Shown here: positions 51,554 through 58,203 of the stretch, piece by piece
Position numbering within the stretch: the first letter of the stretch is position 1
Layout of the letters: every line of letters begins with the position of its first letter
Source: Pseudomonadota bacterium
Lineage (GTDB): Bacteria; Pseudomonadota; Alphaproteobacteria; Acetobacterales; Acetobacteraceae
Length of the DNA: 58,203 nucleotides
Assembly: GCA_021816925.1 (NCBI GenBank)
Contig: JAKAWQ010000017.1
Location: forward strand, 1-58,203
Reading direction: 5' to 3'
Notes under the pieces: model-generated
The model's database searches: none
What the model saw: the letters and a program-made list of their open reading frames with translations, nothing else
What the model was told of the DNA's origin: nothing
Translations under genes and position numbers: made by a program

Positions 51554-53413
51554 ATGCGGCGGGAAAAACGGCGCATCAGCATTTTCACGCGCCGCGCCCT
51601 CATGCTGGCCGCCGGGCAGGCCGGGCTGTTCGGGCTACTCGGGATCAGGCTCTACCGTATGCAGGTAACGGACGGCCCGCGCTACGCCACGCTCGCCGCC
51701 GACAACCGCGTGAGCGCACGGCTGGTGGCGCCGCCGCGCGGCGAGATCCACGATCGGGGCGGTATCCTGCTCGCCGGCAACAAGCCGCACTGGCGCGCGC
51801 TCCTGATGGTCGATCGCGCCACCAACACCAAGGCAACGCTCGCTGCCTTCGAACTGCTGGTGCCGCTTGCTCCGGCCGAGCGACTGCGCATCCGCCGGGC
51901 GGTCGCGGCGCATCGACCGTTCGTTCCCGTCCTGCTGCGGGACTACCTTTCGTGGGACCAGATGGCGGCCCTGGCGGTAAATGCCCCCGCCCTTCCAGGC
52001 ATCGTCGTCGATGTCGGCACGACCAGACTTTATCCCTTCGGCACCGCTATGGCCCATCTGATCGGCTATGTCGGGCCGCCGACCGGCCCGCAGGTGGCCC
52101 ACGACCCGATGCTGGCCTTGCCCGGCATGCGGGTCGGCAAGACCGGGGTCGAGCTCGCGCAAAACGCGCCGCTCACCGGCGCACCCGGGATGGTGCGGCT
52201 CGAGGTGAATGCGCTCGGCCGCGTCATCCGCGATCTGGCGCGCAACCCCGGCACGCCCGGAGAAACCGTTCGCCTGCACCTCGATGCCACCTTGCAACAG
52301 CAGACGGTGGCCGAGCTCGCAAAAAAGAAGAGTGCGAGCGCCGTTGTACTCGATCTCGAAACCGGCGCGGTGCGGGCGATGGGCAGCACGCCTTCCTTCG
52401 ATCCGACCTTGTTCGACACCGGCCTTTCGGCCGCAAAGTGGAAGGCCTGGATCACCGACCGGCGCGCCCCCCTCCTCGACAAGGCGATGGCGGGGATCTA
52501 CGCGCCCGGCTCGACCTTCAAGCCGGTCACGGCACTCGCCGGCCTGACCTCGGGGGGAATCAATCCCGGCACACACTTCTTCTGTCCGGGCTATCTCGAT
52601 CTCGGCGGGCACCGCTATTGGTGCTGGCTGCATAGCGGGCACGGTTGGCTCGACCTTCCGGGCGCTATCTGCCAAAGCTGCGACGTTTACTTTTACCACA
52701 CGGCGCTCGCCACCGGGATCGACCGGATCGCCGCAATGGCGCACCGGCTCGGCATCGGTGTTGCCCCCGCGATCGATCTTCCGGGAGCGGCCTCCGGTTT
52801 CGTGCCGACACTTGAATGGCGGCACGCGCAGGGGAAGGCCTGGACGCTCGGCGAGACCGTCATCCACGGCGTCGGGCAGGGCTTTGATCTGGCGACGCCT
52901 ATCGAACTCGCAATCATGGCCGCGCGCGTGGCAACCGGGCGGGCGATTTCCCCGCGTGTTGCTGCCGCAGTCGGTAATCGCGTGCTGCCGGCCCCGCCTT
53001 TTCCGGATCTCGGACTGCCCAAGGCCTATCTCGCCTTGGTACGGCAGGGCATGCGCGAGGCCGTCAACAATCCGCTCGGCACCGCCTACGCCTCACGCCT
53101 GCCCGATCCCAAGATAGAGATGGCCGGCAAGACCGGCTCCGCCCAGGTCTTCGACATGTCGCAGGCAGCGACCGCGAGCAACTACAACACGCTGAACCTG
53201 CCTTGGCATCTCCGCCCGACCGCGCTCTTCATCGCTTTTGCTCCCGTGGGCGCTCCCCGCTACGCTGCAGCGGTGGTCGTCGAGCATGGCAACGAAGGAG
53301 CGTCTGCGGCCGCTCCGATCGCCAAAGCCGTGATCGAGGCGGCCCTGGCTCAGCCCCCTGCCGTCCTGCCGGCCGCGCCCGGACCCGCCCGGGCGGCAGG
53401 CGTTCCTGCATGA
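51554..53413 (+). CDS. mrdA: Penicillin-binding protein 2 (elongasome transpeptidase)
   Basis: This encodes a 619-aa bitopic transpeptidase cross-linking lateral peptidoglycan. A short cytoplasmic lead with a TM (about 15-32, LMLAAGQAGLFGLLGIRLY) is followed by the pedestal start ADNRVSARLVAPPRGEIHDRGGILLA. The catalytic motifs are Ser320-Thr-Phe-Lys323 in APGSTFKPVT, Ser375-Cys-Asp377, and Lys526-Thr-Gly in AGKTGSAQV. The SxD in the second motif replaces the SxN usual in many PBPs but is common in PBP2. The Ala/Pro-rich tail is short. Its stop overlaps the rodA ATG. Confidence 0.96.
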   Translation: MRREKRRISIFTRRALMLAAGQAGLFGLLGIRLYRMQVTDGPRYATLAADNRVSARLVAPPRGEIHDRGGILLAGNKPHWRALLMVDRATNTKATLAAFELLVPLAPAERLRIRRAVAAHRPFVPVLLRDYLSWDQMAALAVNAPALPGIVVDVGTTRLYPFGTAMAHLIGYVGPPTGPQVAHDPMLALPGMRVGKTGVELAQNAPLTGAPGMVRLEVNALGRVIRDLARNPGTPGETVRLHLDATLQQQTVAELAKKKSASAVVLDLETGAVRAMGSTPSFDPTLFDTGLSAAKWKAWITDRRAPLLDKAMAGIYAPGSTFKPVTALAGLTSGGINPGTHFFCPGYLDLGGHRYWCWLHSGHGWLDLPGAICQSCDVYFYHTALATGIDRIAAMAHRLGIGVAPAIDLPGAASGFVPTLEWRHAQGKAWTLGETVIHGVGQGFDLATPIELAIMAARVATGRAISPRVAAAVGNRVLPAPPFPDLGLPKAYLALVRQGMREAVNNPLGTAYASRLPDPKIEMAGKTGSAQVFDMSQAATASNYNTLNLPWHLRPTALFIAFAPVGAPRYAAAVVVEHGNEGASAAAPIAKAVIEAALAQPPAVLPAAPGPARAAGVPA

Positions 53414-54585
53414 TCGCTCCGAGGCGCACCGAAGAACGCGCCGAGGGGCGCCTTCTGCGCACGGCGGCATTCGATCTCACGCGCAAGCTCAGCCGGATCA
53501 ACTGGTTCTTCGTGTTGCTGGTCGTGGTTCTGGGCGGCGTCGGCGCACTCTCGCTCTATTCCGCTACCGGCTCGATCGATCCTTACGCGACGCGCCAGCT
53601 CGTGCGCTTCGCCGCCGGCTTCGCCCTGATGCTTGCCATCGCGCTCGTCGATATCCGGCTGATCGCCCGTCTCGCGTGGCCGTTCTACGCGATCGCGCTG
53701 GTGCTGCTTGCGCTCGTGCTGAAATTCGGCTCGGTCGGTCTCGGCGCTGAGCGGTGGCTCTCGATCGGCGGCATCGCTGTCCAGCCGAGCGAATTCATGA
53801 AGGTGGCGCTCGTGCTGGCACTCGCGCACTGGTTCCACCGCGCCTCATGGGAACGCGTCGGCAACCCCTTCTTCCTGCTGCCGCCGCTTATTGCCATCCT
53901 TGCCCCGGTGGCGCTCATCCTGAAGGAGCCTAATCTCGGCACGGCGCTCATCGTCGCGGCGCTCGGCGGGACGATCTTCTTCGCTGCCGGTGTCCGGCTC
54001 TGGAAATTCGCGCTCGTTCTCGTGCTCGGCGGGCTCGCCGCGCCGATCGCGTACGCGCACCTGCACGGATACCAGAAACAGCGCATCCTCACCTTTCTCA
54101 ATCCGGCGCGCGATCCGCTCGGCGCTGGCTACAACATCATCCAGGCCAAAATCGCACTCGGTTCGGGCGGGCTCTGGGGCCAGGGCCTGATGCACGCCTC
54201 GCAAGGCCGGCTTGACTTCCTGCCGGAGAAGGAAACGGATTTCATCTTCACCCTCTTCGCCGAGCAGTTCGGCTTCGTAGGCTCGCTCGCGCTGATCGTC
54301 CTTCTTGGGCTCATCGTGTTCATGGCCGGCGCGATCGCGCTTTCCTCACGCCACCAGTTCGGGAGGGTGGTAGCATTCGGGCTGGGAATGAATTTCTTCC
54401 TCTACGTCTTCGTCAATCTCGCCATGGTGATGGGACTGATCCCGGTGGGCGGCGTGCCGTTGCCGCTGGTCTCCTATGGCGGGTCGGCATTGCTCACCAC
54501 CATGGCCGCATTCGGCATCCTTCTTTCGGTCCACCTACACCGCGACGCCGACTTCACGCCGAAGCGCGAGGCCGGGTCTCTTTGA
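53410..54585 (+). CDS. rodA: RodA peptidoglycan glycosyltransferase (SEDS family)
   Basis: This encodes a 391-aa SEDS polymerase with about ten TM helices that extends glycan strands and partners with PBP2. Features: VLGGVGALSLYSATG in TM1, WLSIGGIAVQPSEFMKVALVLALA, LKEPNLGTALIVAALGG, the long periplasmic loop YNIIQAKIALGSGGLWGQGL, and FLPEKETDFIFTLFAEQFGFVG, whose Asp is an essential site. The segment GVPLPLVSYGGSALLTTMAAFGILLS is the family C-terminal signature. Its 3' end overlaps the antiparallel lpxB 3' end by 32 bp. Confidence 0.96.
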   Translation: MIAPRRTEERAEGRLLRTAAFDLTRKLSRINWFFVLLVVVLGGVGALSLYSATGSIDPYATRQLVRFAAGFALMLAIALVDIRLIARLAWPFYAIALVLLALVLKFGSVGLGAERWLSIGGIAVQPSEFMKVALVLALAHWFHRASWERVGNPFFLLPPLIAILAPVALILKEPNLGTALIVAALGGTIFFAAGVRLWKFALVLVLGGLAAPIAYAHLHGYQKQRILTFLNPARDPLGAGYNIIQAKIALGSGGLWGQGLMHASQGRLDFLPEKETDFIFTLFAEQFGFVGSLALIVLLGLIVFMAGAIALSSRHQFGRVVAFGLGMNFFLYVFVNLAMVMGLIPVGGVPLPLVSYGGSALLTTMAAFGILLSVHLHRDADFTPKREAGSL

Positions 54586-55717
54586 TGAGCTCCAAAACGG
54601 CGGCGGCGGCGGCCTCTGAGGGGCTGCACCAAGGCGGGGCGAGGCTCGCCAGCACGGGCACGAAGGCGGCACGCTGCGCAGCCCGCGCCTCCGGGTTGGC
54701 GAGCAGCGGAGCAAGCGCGGCGGCCAAGCCCTCCGGCGAGCAGCGCTCCTGCAGAAGCTCGGGCACCACCGCGCGGCCGGCGAGCAGATTGACGAGCGAG
54801 GCATGCCGCACCGTGACCATGCGGCGCGCGACCAAGCCGGTGATCGGGTTGAGGCGGTAGGCAATCACCATCGGCACCCCGCCGAGCGCGAGCTCGAGCG
54901 CTGAGGTGCCCGATTTGCAAAGCGCCGCCGCGGCAGCGGCAAAGGCATCGGGCCTTTCCTCCGCCGTCTCCAGGATGATCGGCCGAGCCGGCCAGCCGGC
55001 CAGCAGCGGGGTGAGGGCAGAGCGTACCGCCGGTGCCGCCGGCACCACGGGGCGCAATCCGGGATGCCTGGCGAGCAGGAGGCCGAGCGCGGCCCCGAAC
55101 ACCGGGGCATGCCGTGCCACCTCCCCCGGCCGGCTGCCCGGCATCACGATCAGCAACGGATCGTCGGCGCCGATTCCCTGCCGGGCGCGGAAGCGCTCGG
55201 CATCGCCGCGGTCGGCGCCCGACTCCAGCACCGGATGGCCGACGAAAGTCGCAGCAAGGCCGTAGCGGGTGAAGAAGGCTGGCTCAAACGGCAGCAGGCA
55301 GAGGAGCCGCTCCCAGAGGCCGGGAAAATGCCGCACGCGGCTTTCGCGCCAGGCCCAGACCTGCGGGGCGACGTAATGGGCGCGCGGCACGCCGAGCGGC
55401 CGGATCATGCGCAGGAGACGCAACGTGAAGCCCGGGCTGTCAATGGTGACAACTGCCGTCGGCCGCCGGCGCGCGATGTCGGCAGCCGACTCGCTGAGGC
55501 GGCGACGCACGAGGCGAAGCCGCGGCAGCACCTCCACGAGCCCCATCACCGAGATGTCTTCGATCGGAAACAGGCTGGAAAGCCCGCCCGCCTGCATCAA
55601 GGGCCCGCCGGCGCCCGCGAATGCGATGTCCGGGGCACGCCTCTGCAGCGCGGCCATGAGCCGCGCTCCGATCGCATCCCCGCTCGCCTCGCCGGCGAGC
55701 AGCCAGATCAGTGCCAC
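54554..55717 (-). CDS. lpxB: Lipid-A-disaccharide synthase
   Basis: This encodes a 387-aa GT-B glycosyltransferase making lipid A disaccharide from UDP-diacyl-GlcN and lipid X at the inner membrane. Matches: LLAGEASGDAIGARLMAAL, VMGLVEVLPRLRLVRRR, VVTIDSPGFTLRLLR, HYVAPQVWAWRESR, FVGHPVLES, IVMPGSRPGEVARHAP, and CKSGTSALELALGGVPMVIAYR. It overlaps the rodA 3' end. The other lpx genes (lpxC, lpxD, lpxA) are not in the window. Confidence 0.95.
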   Translation of the reverse strand: MALIWLLAGEASGDAIGARLMAALQRRAPDIAFAGAGGPLMQAGGLSSLFPIEDISVMGLVEVLPRLRLVRRRLSESAADIARRRPTAVVTIDSPGFTLRLLRMIRPLGVPRAHYVAPQVWAWRESRVRHFPGLWERLLCLLPFEPAFFTRYGLAATFVGHPVLESGADRGDAERFRARQGIGADDPLLIVMPGSRPGEVARHAPVFGAALGLLLARHPGLRPVVPAAPAVRSALTPLLAGWPARPIILETAEERPDAFAAAAAALCKSGTSALELALGGVPMVIAYRLNPITGLVARRMVTVRHASLVNLLAGRAVVPELLQERCSPEGLAAALAPLLANPEARAAQRAAFVPVLASLAPPWCSPSEAAAAAVLELIKETRPRASA

Positions 55718-55780
55718 GTCTCCTCTCGCGGGCCGTGCGGACGCCGGCCCCGCGCCGCTGAGCCCCTCTTCTCCGCGGCG

Positions 55781-56668
55781 TCAGGATGAAACGGCGTGCG
55801 GCGGCTCATCCGGGGCCCGCATGGCCTCCGCCTCGCTACGCAGGCGGTGGAAGCTGCGATGGCTGAACGGAAGCATCCCAAGATAGATCACCACCAGCAG
55901 CGCCAGCGCCCCCCACGGATCGGCAACCAGGAAGGCGGCATAGGCGCCGGTGCCGACCATCAGCGGCAGCACGTACTCTGCCGGCACCTTGAAATTCTTG
56001 AACGACCAGACAGGCAGGGTGGAGACGAGGAGAGCCGCAGTGCCGATCAGCACGAAGGCATCGAACAGCGGGAACTGCGCCGCGTCCCCGAGCCATCGCC
56101 AACCGAGCGAGCGCGCCTCGAGCCCGAGGAACAGAGGGAAGAGCGCCAAGCCCGCGCCTGCCGGCGCCGGGATGCCGGTAAAAAAGTTGTACGCATAGGC
56201 GGGCGCCGGCGCGGCATCGAGGGCGGCATTGAAGCGCGCCAAGCGCAGCGCCATGCAGACGGCGAACAGGAGCGCGGGAACGAACCCGAAGCCACGCCAA
56301 GCCGCGAGCGACCAGAGATAGATCGTGAAGGCGGGCGCAACGCCGAAGCAGAGGAAGTCGGTCAGGCTGTCGAACTCCGCGCCGAAGCGCGACGTGCCTT
56401 TGAGCAGGCGCGCCAGTCGGCCATCCAGCCCATCGATACCGGCGGCGAGAACGATCGCCACGACCGCCAGGGGAAAGCGGCCTTCGATCGCGAAGCGGAG
56501 TGCTGTGAGCCCGGCGCACAGGCCGAGCAGTGTCATGATGTTCGGCACCACGCGGTTGAACGAAGGCCCCTTGAAGCGCGGCCGCGTGCGCGGGCGGAGC
56601 CGCCCCGACAGGCGCCGGATCGGCGAGACCCGGCCCGCCTCCGGTCGCGTCGGGCCCTGTGGGATCAT
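55781..56668 (-). CDS. pssA: CDP-diacylglycerol-serine O-phosphatidyltransferase
   Basis: This 295-aa membrane enzyme of the CDP-alcohol phosphatidyltransferase family makes phosphatidylserine. The catalytic pattern begins DGLDGRLARLLKG and continues SRFGAEFDSLTD, giving DG-x2-AR-x8-G-x3-D-x3-D. Seven or eight hydrophobic segments follow. The N-terminus is a basic lead with NIMTLLGLCAGLTA preceding the catalytic motif. ATG 56668 is chosen. A TTG at 56689 would overlap psd by 11 bp. It is ten bases downstream of psd and feeds it with substrate. Confidence 0.94.
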   Translation of the reverse strand: MIPQGPTRPEAGRVSPIRRLSGRLRPRTRPRFKGPSFNRVVPNIMTLLGLCAGLTALRFAIEGRFPLAVVAIVLAAGIDGLDGRLARLLKGTSRFGAEFDSLTDFLCFGVAPAFTIYLWSLAAWRGFGFVPALLFAVCMALRLARFNAALDAAPAPAYAYNFFTGIPAPAGAGLALFPLFLGLEARSLGWRWLGDAAQFPLFDAFVLIGTAALLVSTLPVWSFKNFKVPAEYVLPLMVGTGAYAAFLVADPWGALALLVVIYLGMLPFSHRSFHRLRSEAEAMRAPDEPPHAVSS

Positions 56669-56678
56669 GGCTTTGCGG

Positions 56679-57344
56679 TCATGGCTCAAGAAGCGCGATG
56701 ACCGTTTCGCCCCCGATCATGGTCTGGCCCTCGGCCACCAGGGGCGCCACTCCCTCGGGCAGGTAGAGGTCGGTGCGGCTGCCGAAGCGGATGATGCCGA
56801 AGCGCTCGCCAGCGGTGACCGCATCCCCCTCGCGCTTGCCGCAGACGATCCGCCGCGCGATCAGTCCGGCGATCTGCACCACGGCGATCTCGCGACCGTC
56901 GGCAAGGCGGATCGCAATCGTGTTGCGTTCGTTCGTTTCCGTGGCCTGCGGGTCGGCCGCGTTGCGGAACCGGCCGTGCCGGTAGGCGATGCGCGTCACG
57001 GTGCCGTTCGCCGGCACGCGGTTCACATGCACATCGAGCACCGAGAGGAAGATCGCCACCCGCCAGCGCGGCGCCCCGCCAAGGCCGAGCTCGGCCAGCG
57101 GCACCGTGGCGGCCACCGAGACCACCCGTCCGTCCGCCGGGGCGAGCACCACGCCCCTGCGCGGCGGCGGCACCCGTTCGGGATCGCGGAAAAAGAACAG
57201 GCAGAGGAGGATGAAAAGAAAAGCAAGCCAGGCCAGCCAATGAGCGACCAGCAGCCCGAACAGGAACACCACTCCCGCCGAAACCAGGAAGGGCCGTGCG
57301 GCAGGGTGCGGCGGGGCGACGCGCCACGGATCGACGAGGGCCAT
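56679..57344 (-). CDS. psd: Phosphatidylserine decarboxylase proenzyme (archaeal/PSD-A type)
   Basis: This 221-aa pyruvoyl enzyme converts phosphatidylserine to phosphatidylethanolamine. Two N-terminal TM segments (about 19-34 and 37-52) are followed by FFRDPERVPPP, VLAPADGRV, FLSVLDVHVNRVPANGTV and NTIAIRLADGREIAVVQIAGLIARRIV. The autocatalytic cleavage site is FGSR (Gly188-Ser189), producing the pyruvoyl group from Ser189. The short length and FGSR site place it in the PSD-A class used by alphaproteobacteria. It precedes pssA. Confidence 0.95.
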   Translation of the reverse strand: MALVDPWRVAPPHPAARPFLVSAGVVFLFGLLVAHWLAWLAFLFILLCLFFFRDPERVPPPRRGVVLAPADGRVVSVAATVPLAELGLGGAPRWRVAIFLSVLDVHVNRVPANGTVTRIAYRHGRFRNAADPQATETNERNTIAIRLADGREIAVVQIAGLIARRIVCGKREGDAVTAGERFGIIRFGSRTDLYLPEGVAPLVAEGQTMIGGETVIALLEP

Positions 57345-57396
57345 GAGGCCGGGTTTATGGAAGCCGGCATGCGGCGCCGCAAGCCTCGCCTATCGA

Positions 57397-58203
57397 TCAG
57401 CCGCTCGGCGGCGTCCCGCCGGTCGGCGCCGCGGAGGGCAGCGTGAACACCTGGCCCGGGTAGATCAGATTGGGATTCCGGATCTGGCTGCGGTTGGCCT
57501 GGAAAATCAGGGTGTAACGCACACCATTCCCGTAAACGCGCTCCGCGATCAGCCAAAGACACTGGCCGGGCTGGACCACCACCACTTGGCCGCCGCCGGG
57601 CGGCATCGGCTGTGCGGTCCGATCGAACGGCACGGCCAAACGCGCCAGGACCTTGCCCGCGGGCGAAATCTGATCGAGGCGAAGTCGATGCAGGCCGGGC
57701 GTGAGCGGGCGATCGAGCGTGAGCGACCACTCGCCGGCATCGTCGGCGCGCGCATCGCCGAGGAGGTGATCGTCGAGATAGACGCGGAGCAAGGCGCCCG
57801 GAGGGGCCCGCCCGGCGAGGCTGACCGTACCGCCGCTGCCGTATTGCACGAGGTCGAGCCCGACTGCCGGCCCGGTTCCATGCCGCGCCCCCGGCGGCTG
57901 GATCAGGCGGGGAGCCCCCCGGGGCCCGGCACGTGACTCCAGCAGCGCCACTGGCGGGCCGGCACCCTGATGCGGCACCACCACGACCACCTTTTCCCGT
58001 CCGGCCATCAATCTGCCGCTCGGCAGCCGGGCGGAAAGCGCGAGCGTGCGGCCGCCGCCAGGCAGCGGCCGGTCGGGCGCCAGAACCCACTCGCCCTCGG
58101 CGTCTGACCGGGTGGTGCCGATCACCTTCGAGCCCTCTGTAACCGTGACCTCCGACCCGGCCGGGGCGCGGCCGGCGATCACTGTGTGGCCCGAACGATC
58201 GAC
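57397..58203 (-). CDS. LysM and Ig-like repeat protein (N-terminus cut by window edge)
   Basis: The 3' 268 codons of the gene are visible, and the frame stays open through the right edge. Two Ig-like (bacterial Ig/Big-type) modules are seen: one around SDAEGEWVLAPDRPLPGGGRTLALSARLPSG, and a second with VSLAGRAPPGALLRVYLDDHLLGDARADDAGEWSLTL. A C-terminal LysM domain starts QVVVVQPGQCLWLIAERVYGNG and ends with the NPNLIYPGQVFTLP motif, then a short tail. It probably binds peptidoglycan, likely as an exported or lipoprotein component. Any signal peptide lies beyond the edge. It ends 52 bp ahead of psd. Confidence 0.85.
   Translation of the reverse strand, partial: VDRSGHTVIAGRAPAGSEVTVTEGSKVIGTTRSDAEGEWVLAPDRPLPGGGRTLALSARLPSGRLMAGREKVVVVVPHQGAGPPVALLESRAGPRGAPRLIQPPGARHGTGPAVGLDLVQYGSGGTVSLAGRAPPGALLRVYLDDHLLGDARADDAGEWSLTLDRPLTPGLHRLRLDQISPAGKVLARLAVPFDRTAQPMPPGGGQVVVVQPGQCLWLIAERVYGNGVRYTLIFQANRSQIRNPNLIYPGQVFTLPSAAPTGGTPPSG

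Overview
The window is a GC-rich, gene-dense chromosomal segment of an alphaproteobacterium. A position near Acetobacterales/Rhodospirillales is an inference from gene content: MlaA/MlaC, a COQ9-family protein, an alphaproteobacterial-type S21 and a zinc-ribbon-less L36, a mreBCD-mrdA-rodA block and LpxB. No tRNA, rRNA, CRISPR array, prophage or intact insertion sequence was seen. The only mobile trace is a truncated IS630-type transposase fragment at the left edge.

Layout from left to right. (1) 318-6004: mlaA-mlaC (retrograde phospholipid transport), divergent from a translationally coupled metF-uvrD-prmA operon. (2) 6094-12230: a class III aminotransferase followed by a complete branched-chain-amino-acid-type ABC importer (SBP, two permeases, two ATPases), with a perfect 12-bp hairpin between the SBP gene and the permease genes. 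(3) 12245-23308, minus strand: three coupled flavoprotein genes (two DadA/PuuB-like oxidases and an alkylglycerone-phosphate-synthase-like FAD enzyme), then a peptide-type ABC importer (SBP, two permeases, fused double ATPase) and an M20 peptidase. This looks like a dedicated uptake and oxidation module for an unknown amino-acid or peptide-like substrate. (4) 23560-27353: a small unknown protein, uvrB, and a pteridine-reductase-like SDR coupled to folB. (5) 27358-30879: a lipoprotein lytic transglycosylase with a SPOR-like tail, a glycine-zipper lipoprotein, and an orphan polysaccharide-type ABC exporter pair.

(6) 30927-39963: a CsaA-like protein, then gamma-glutamyltransferase, amidase, a stand-alone AsnC ligand-binding protein, an acetolactate-synthase-like TPP enzyme, a sulfite-oxidase-like molybdoenzyme and a penicillin-acylase-family Ntn hydrolase. 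The three amide hydrolases show no export signal. (7) 39997-44572, minus strand: glycolate oxidase glcD-glcE-X-glcF, where X is an unrecognised three-TM protein with an internal repeat. (8) 44670-48851: rpmJ (41 codons), a small membrane protein, a PAS/degenerate-GGDEF/EAL phosphodiesterase, rpsU (GTG start), peptide deformylase and COQ9. (9) 48974-58203: the rod-shape and elongasome operon mreB-mreC-mreD-mrdA-rodA, then lpxB, psd-pssA and a LysM protein cut by the right edge, all on the minus strand.

Most of the window is standard housekeeping. The parts most likely to hold something undescribed are the flavoprotein/peptide-importer module (12245-23308), the membrane protein inside glcDEF, the cytoplasmic penicillin-acylase homologue with a helix-turn-helix-like N-terminus, and the AsnC-like sensor facing a 26-bp imperfect palindrome. 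No experiment or database search was available. Family assignments rest on motifs read in the translations, and promoter calls are visual matches to sigma70-like hexamers.
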